A DNA stretch of 64,000 nucleotides from Prevotellaceae bacterium UBA1075. Lineage in GTDB: Bacteria; Bacteroidota; Bacteroidia; Bacteroidales; Bacteroidaceae. Shown here one piece after another: positions 60,854 through 64,000 of this stretch (position 1 is the first letter of the stretch; every line of letters starts with the position of its first letter). Where the stretch lies: assembly GCA_002316015.1 (NCBI GenBank), contig DCCS01000045.1, positions 1-64,000 on the forward strand, in the 5' to 3' direction. Both the position numbers and the translations under genes were made by a program. The notes under the pieces are model-generated. The model ran no database searches. It was not told where the DNA came from and saw nothing but the letters and a program-made list of their open reading frames with translations.

Positions 60854-61516
60854 TCACTCTGCGCCAATCCCCACCATGTGTATGCGGAAGAGCAGGGTGC
60901 TGTAGGCAGGGATGGCCGACGAGGCCGTCGAGCCATAGGCGAGTTCACTGGGGATGTACACCATCCAGTCATCGCCCGGCACCATATACTGGAGCGCCGT
61001 GCCGAAGCCCTCGGTGAAGGACTTCACCGCGCCCACCTGGGGCGATGCCGTGGCGGGGTTGTAGTCCCCGAAGTAAGTTTGCGTGAACACCGACATGCGG
61101 GTCTCGTGGCTTCCGTCCTCGCGCTCATACTCGGCCGGCATGAGCCAGCCCCGGAAACTGATGCGCACGGTGTCGGTCGAGGCCGGGGACAACAGCCCCC
61201 CGCCCCTGGAGACGATGCGGCAGCAGATGCTGTCGGTGAGCGGTCCGCGCTTCTCGGCACTGCGCAGCAGGGTCTTGTACATGCGCCATTGGCAATGCCG
61301 CTCCCACGCCTCGCCATACTGTGCCCGCGCCTGGCTGATGGCCGTGCGGGCCGAGTCGGCCACGGTGGCGAACCACTGTGTGTTGCGCGCCTGCCAGTTC
61401 TGGTACGGGTCCCACTCATCGCTGGTCTCCTGGCACGAGACCAGCAGGCACGAGAGCCCCGCCAGGGCTGTCATGCACAGGGCCAGGAACCGCATGCGGC
61501 GGTGTGTGTGTGTCAT
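60854..61516 (-). CDS. FKBP-type peptidyl-prolyl isomerase lipoprotein
   Basis: A 220-residue lipoprotein (lipobox LLVSC, lipidated Cys near residue 28). The N-terminal part is helical; the C-terminal FKBP domain has VRISFRGWLMPAEYE, VKSFTEGFGTALQYMVPGDDW and the final VYIPSELAYGS and TLLFRIHMVGI. It is likely a periplasmic or outer-membrane-anchored folding catalyst of the GldI-like group. It follows glyS by 13 bases. Confidence 0.85.
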   Translation of the reverse strand: MTHTHRRMRFLALCMTALAGLSCLLVSCQETSDEWDPYQNWQARNTQWFATVADSARTAISQARAQYGEAWERHCQWRMYKTLLRSAEKRGPLTDSICCRIVSRGGGLLSPASTDTVRISFRGWLMPAEYEREDGSHETRMSVFTQTYFGDYNPATASPQVGAVKSFTEGFGTALQYMVPGDDWMVYIPSELAYGSTASSAIPAYSTLLFRIHMVGIGAE

Positions 61517-61529
61517 GTCTGCAATGGGT

Positions 61530-63074
61530 TTAATCCTGTTTCCTGAGCAAAGACTCGATGCTCACCTTCTCTTCCACGATGCTCTTCAGGCCGGCGATGG
61601 GCACCCGTGTCTGTTCCATGGTGTCGCGGTCGCGCAGGGTGACGGTGTCGTCCTCCAGTGTCTGCTGGTCCACGGTGATGCAGTAGGGGCACCCGATGGC
61701 GTCCATCCTGCGGTAGCGCTTGCCTATCTGGTCTTTCTCCTCGTACTTGCAGTTGAAGTAGAAACGCAGGTCGCGGAATATCGCGTGCGCCTTCTCGGGC
61801 AAGCCGTCCTTCTTGGTGAGTGGGAAGATGGCGAGCTTGACGGGTGCCAGGGCGGCGGGCAGATGCAGCACGGTGCGTGTCTGCCCGTCGGGCAGCGGCT
61901 GCTCCTCGTAGGCGTGGCACATCACCGAGAGGAACATGCGGTCCACACCGATTGAGGTCTCGATGACATACGGGGTGTAGCTCTCGTTGGTCTCGGGGTC
62001 GAAGTACTCTATCTTCTTGCCGCTGTACTTGGCATGGTTGCTCAGGTCGAAGTTGGTGCGGGAGTGTATTCCCTCGACCTCCTTGAAGCCGAAGGGCATG
62101 CGGAACTCTATGTCGGTGGCGGCGTTGGCATAGTGCGCGAGCTTCTCGTGGTCGTGGAAGCGGTAGTTCTCCGCGCCGAAGCCCAGGGCCTGGTGCCAGT
62201 TCATGCGGGTCTGCTTCCACTTCCCGAACCACTCCAGCTCCGTCCCGGGCTTGACGAAGAACTGCATCTCCATCTGCTCGAACTCCCTCATGCGGAAGAT
62301 GAACTGGCGCGCCACAATCTCGTTGCGGAAGGCCTTTCCTATCTGGGCGATGCCGAAGGGAAGCTTCATGCGCCCCGTCTTCTGCACGTTCAGGTAGTTG
62401 ACAAAGATGCCCTGTGCCGTCTCGGGGCGCAGGTATATCTTGCTCGCGCCGTCGGCCGTGGAGCCCACCTCGGTGCTGAACATGAGGTTGAACTGCCGCA
62501 CCTCGGTCCAGTTGCGCGTGCCGCTGACGGGGCAGGCAATCTCCTCGTCCAGGATTATCTGGCGCAGCTCGCCCAGGTCGTTGGCGTTCATGGCCTTGGA
62601 GTAGCGCTCGTGCAGGGCGTCGCGCTTCTGCTGGTGCTCCAGCACGCGGGCGTTGGTCGAGCGGAACTGCGCCTCGTCAAAGGTGTCGCCGAAACGCTTG
62701 CGCGCCTTCTCCACCTCCTTCTCTATCTTCTCGTCGTACTTGGCTATCTGGTCCTCGATGAGCACGTCGGCACGGTAGCGCTTCTTGGAGTCGCGGTTGT
62801 CAATCAGGGGGTCGTTGAACGCGTCCACGTGCCCGCTGGCCTTCCAGGTGGTGGGGTGCATGAAGATGGCGGCGTCCAGCCCCACGATGTTCTCGTGCAG
62901 CTGCACCATGCTCTTCCACCAATACTGCTTGATGTTGTTCTTCAGTTCCACACCGTTCTGCCCGTAGTCATACACGGCGCCCAGTCCGTCGTAAATCTCG
63001 CTGCTGGGAAACACGAACCCATACTCCTTGCAGTGGGACACTATCTTCTTGAATACATCCTCTTGCTGTGCCAT
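61530..63074 (-). CDS. glyS: Glycine-tRNA ligase (dimeric type)
   Basis: Charges tRNA-Gly with glycine. The 514-residue class II synthetase is of the single-chain alpha2 type, not the alpha2beta2 type of E. coli. Motif 2 region is IGKAFRNEIVARQFIFRMRE; ETAQGIFVNY and EVEGIHSRTNFDLSNH are characteristic, and the anticodon-binding domain ends with VSIESLLRKQD. Confidence 0.95.
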   Translation of the reverse strand: MAQQEDVFKKIVSHCKEYGFVFPSSEIYDGLGAVYDYGQNGVELKNNIKQYWWKSMVQLHENIVGLDAAIFMHPTTWKASGHVDAFNDPLIDNRDSKKRYRADVLIEDQIAKYDEKIEKEVEKARKRFGDTFDEAQFRSTNARVLEHQQKRDALHERYSKAMNANDLGELRQIILDEEIACPVSGTRNWTEVRQFNLMFSTEVGSTADGASKIYLRPETAQGIFVNYLNVQKTGRMKLPFGIAQIGKAFRNEIVARQFIFRMREFEQMEMQFFVKPGTELEWFGKWKQTRMNWHQALGFGAENYRFHDHEKLAHYANAATDIEFRMPFGFKEVEGIHSRTNFDLSNHAKYSGKKIEYFDPETNESYTPYVIETSIGVDRMFLSVMCHAYEEQPLPDGQTRTVLHLPAALAPVKLAIFPLTKKDGLPEKAHAIFRDLRFYFNCKYEEKDQIGKRYRRMDAIGCPYCITVDQQTLEDDTVTLRDRDTMEQTRVPIAGLKSIVEEKVSIESLLRKQD

Positions 63075-63113
63075 AAGTGTATCTGTAATATGTCGAATTT
63101 ATATGTTTTGATG

Positions 63114-63121
63114 CAAAGGTA
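63114..63121 (-). promoter_or_regulatory. -7 box of glyS
   Basis: The minus strand reads TACCTTTG, 39 bases upstream of ATG 63074. Confidence 0.6.
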
Positions 63122-63167
63122 CGGCTTTTCCGCCAATGGGACAGCCCGCCGACCCGCCGAAAACACT

Positions 63168-63175
63168 TACCTTTG
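63168..63175 (+). promoter_or_regulatory. -7 box of the Dabb gene
   Basis: TACCTTTG, identical to the glyS box on the other strand, 42 bases upstream of ATG 63218. The two divergent promoters are 46 bases apart. Confidence 0.6.
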
Positions 63176-63217
63176 CACAGAAAAGAAGAGAACAGCAACG
63201 TTTAACACAACTTCATT

Positions 63218-63523
63218 ATGGTCAAACACATCATTCTATGGAAACTGCGCGAGGAACTGGGCGCGGAGGAGAAGGAGACGGTAAAGGCCGGCATCAAGGC
63301 CGGCCTGGAGGGCTTACAGGGCGTGGTGCCCGGCCTGCTGAGCGTGCATGTGCAGACGGGCGGCATCCTGCCCTCGTCCACGGCCGACGTGATGCTGGAC
63401 TGCACGCTGGAGTCGCCCGAGGCGCTCAAGGGCTATGCCAAGCATCCCGCGCATGTGGAGGTGGCCAGCACCAAGGTGCGCCCCTACACGGCCGTGCGCA
63501 CCTGCCTCGACTTTGAGGTGTAG
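63218..63523 (+). CDS. Dabb family (stress-responsive A/B barrel) protein
   Basis: A 101-residue cytoplasmic protein. It begins MVKHIILWKLREE, the signature N-terminal strand of Dabb dimeric alpha-beta barrels, and has PGLLSVHVQTG and ALKGYAKHPAHVEV, with the conserved HPAH near residue 80. No enzymatic activity can be assigned. Confidence 0.88.
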   Translation: MVKHIILWKLREELGAEEKETVKAGIKAGLEGLQGVVPGLLSVHVQTGGILPSSTADVMLDCTLESPEALKGYAKHPAHVEVASTKVRPYTAVRTCLDFEV

Positions 63524-63554
63524 CCCAAGGCCCAGCACACAACCACCCCACGAC

Positions 63555-63603
63555 ACAGCCGTGCCTGCGCCAGCCCAAGACTGGGAGGCGCGGACACGGC
63601 TGT
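63555..63603. terminator. Hairpin between convergent genes
   Basis: ACAGCCGTG (63555-63563) pairs with CACGGCTGT (63595-63603), with further GC pairing inside. It lies between the Dabb stop and the 3' end of the minus-strand gene, so it could end both transcripts. No T-run follows. Confidence 0.45.
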
Positions 63604-63631
63604 TCATAAGCCCGGACAAAAGAGGGAAGGG

Positions 63632-64000
63632 CTAAGGCAACACCACACGCTTGTGCATGCAGCGCACAGGACTCTCATACACGGTCACGCTCTCATCCAC
63701 CCGTTTCCGCCCGGGAAGTGCCACCACCCTCATGCAAGGGCACTTGCAGAAGAAGTCGCCGGGGAGCACACCCTTCCTGGTGAAGCCGTACATCCTACAC
63801 CTTTCCCCCTCCCTCACCAATTCGTGACCCGCAAACTTCGTTGTCCCGGCACGCTTGGGTTTGTCCCGCTCGACATCTGTCAGTCCTTTGCGGAAGACAG
63901 GCTCACTCCTGGAGACGAGAAGCCTGGGAAAACTCTCGTTGACAGTTCCCGTACCAATTTGTCCTATCCCATTATTCCGAAGCCTGACCGTCGGCTTGTG
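63632..64000 (-). CDS. C-terminal part of a BspA-like secreted protein (5' end outside window)
   Basis: The minus-strand frame is open from the window edge (base 64000) to the stop at 63632, 122 codons. The ending FFCKCPCMRVVALPGRK, then ESVTVYESPV, parallels the C-terminus of the protein at 4277-5047 (FYKCPTVQTVIMPKG then EGVYVYDL), so the two are paralogues. The internal ATG near 63820 is not a likely start. Export is inferred from the paralogue. Confidence 0.5.
   Translation of the reverse strand, partial: HKPTVRLRNNGIGQIGTGTVNESFPRLLVSRSEPVFRKGLTDVERDKPKRAGTTKFAGHELVREGERCRMYGFTRKGVLPGDFFCKCPCMRVVALPGRKRVDESVTVYESPVRCMHKRVVLP

Overview
This window looks like chromosomal DNA of a GC-rich member of the Bacteroidales, probably Prevotella-like. 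Three things point there. The gene content is typical: GldH, RicT/PSP1, a glycine-lipid acyltransferase pair, PCMD and calycin-like surface proteins, and C-terminal tails of the form KGIYIVNGKKVLVK. Almost no gene has a Shine-Dalgarno sequence. Many transcription starts are preceded by the Bacteroidetes -7 box TAnnTTTG, at several sites with TTTG 19-20 nt upstream. The species cannot be named from this sequence.

Layout. 1-4.3 kb: the 3' end of a repeat-rich surface protein, pyrE, an SRPBCC protein, argH and a Cys4 lipoprotein. 4.3-6.7 kb: a BspA-like secreted protein and an AT-richer IS1380-type insertion. 6.8-16 kb: a NUDIX hydrolase, tRNA-Leu(CAA), then a long minus-strand series running from a small secreted protein through glsA, glsB, dgt, dut, a TPR protein and a DUF4292 lipoprotein to an EnvC-like protein. 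16-26.4 kb: an accessory region with a frameshifted Rpn-type nuclease gene, a membrane-anchored AraC-type regulator, a small peptide gene, an AT-rich PCMD/calycin surface protein, an intact Rpn protein, a tandem calycin protein, an outer-membrane beta-barrel and a PCMD lipoprotein. 27-30.7 kb: gyrB, rpsT, tRNA-Glu(TTC), recO. 30.8-47.1 kb: a complete minus-strand dcw cluster, mraZ-rsmH-ftsL-ftsI-murE-mraY-murD-ftsW-murG-murC-ftsQ-ftsA-ftsZ, followed by yqeY. 47.4-54.9 kb: a cyclophilin, a stand-alone IMP cyclohydrolase domain, and the elongasome operon mreB-mreC-mreD-mrdA-rodA. 54.9-64 kb: gldH, ricT, holB, metF, a UDP-glucose dehydrogenase-type gene, an FKBP lipoprotein, glyS, a Dabb protein, and the end of a second BspA-like protein.

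The genes form a growth-oriented core. The dcw and mre/rod clusters supply both the divisome and the elongasome. MurE carries the DNPR motif, so the peptidoglycan is predicted to contain meso-diaminopimelate. GlsA/GlsB make amino-acid lipids, and dut/dgt tune dNTP pools.

The most unusual feature is the intergenic DNA. Many gaps hold short tandem arrays with units of 20-23 bp, close to two helical turns. These include a family of 22-bp arrays at four separate loci. The accessory surface-protein cluster at 18.5-26.4 kb, where one AT-rich gene combines domains that its neighbours encode separately, is the best candidate for a poorly described system. No CRISPR array, rRNA or prophage was seen.
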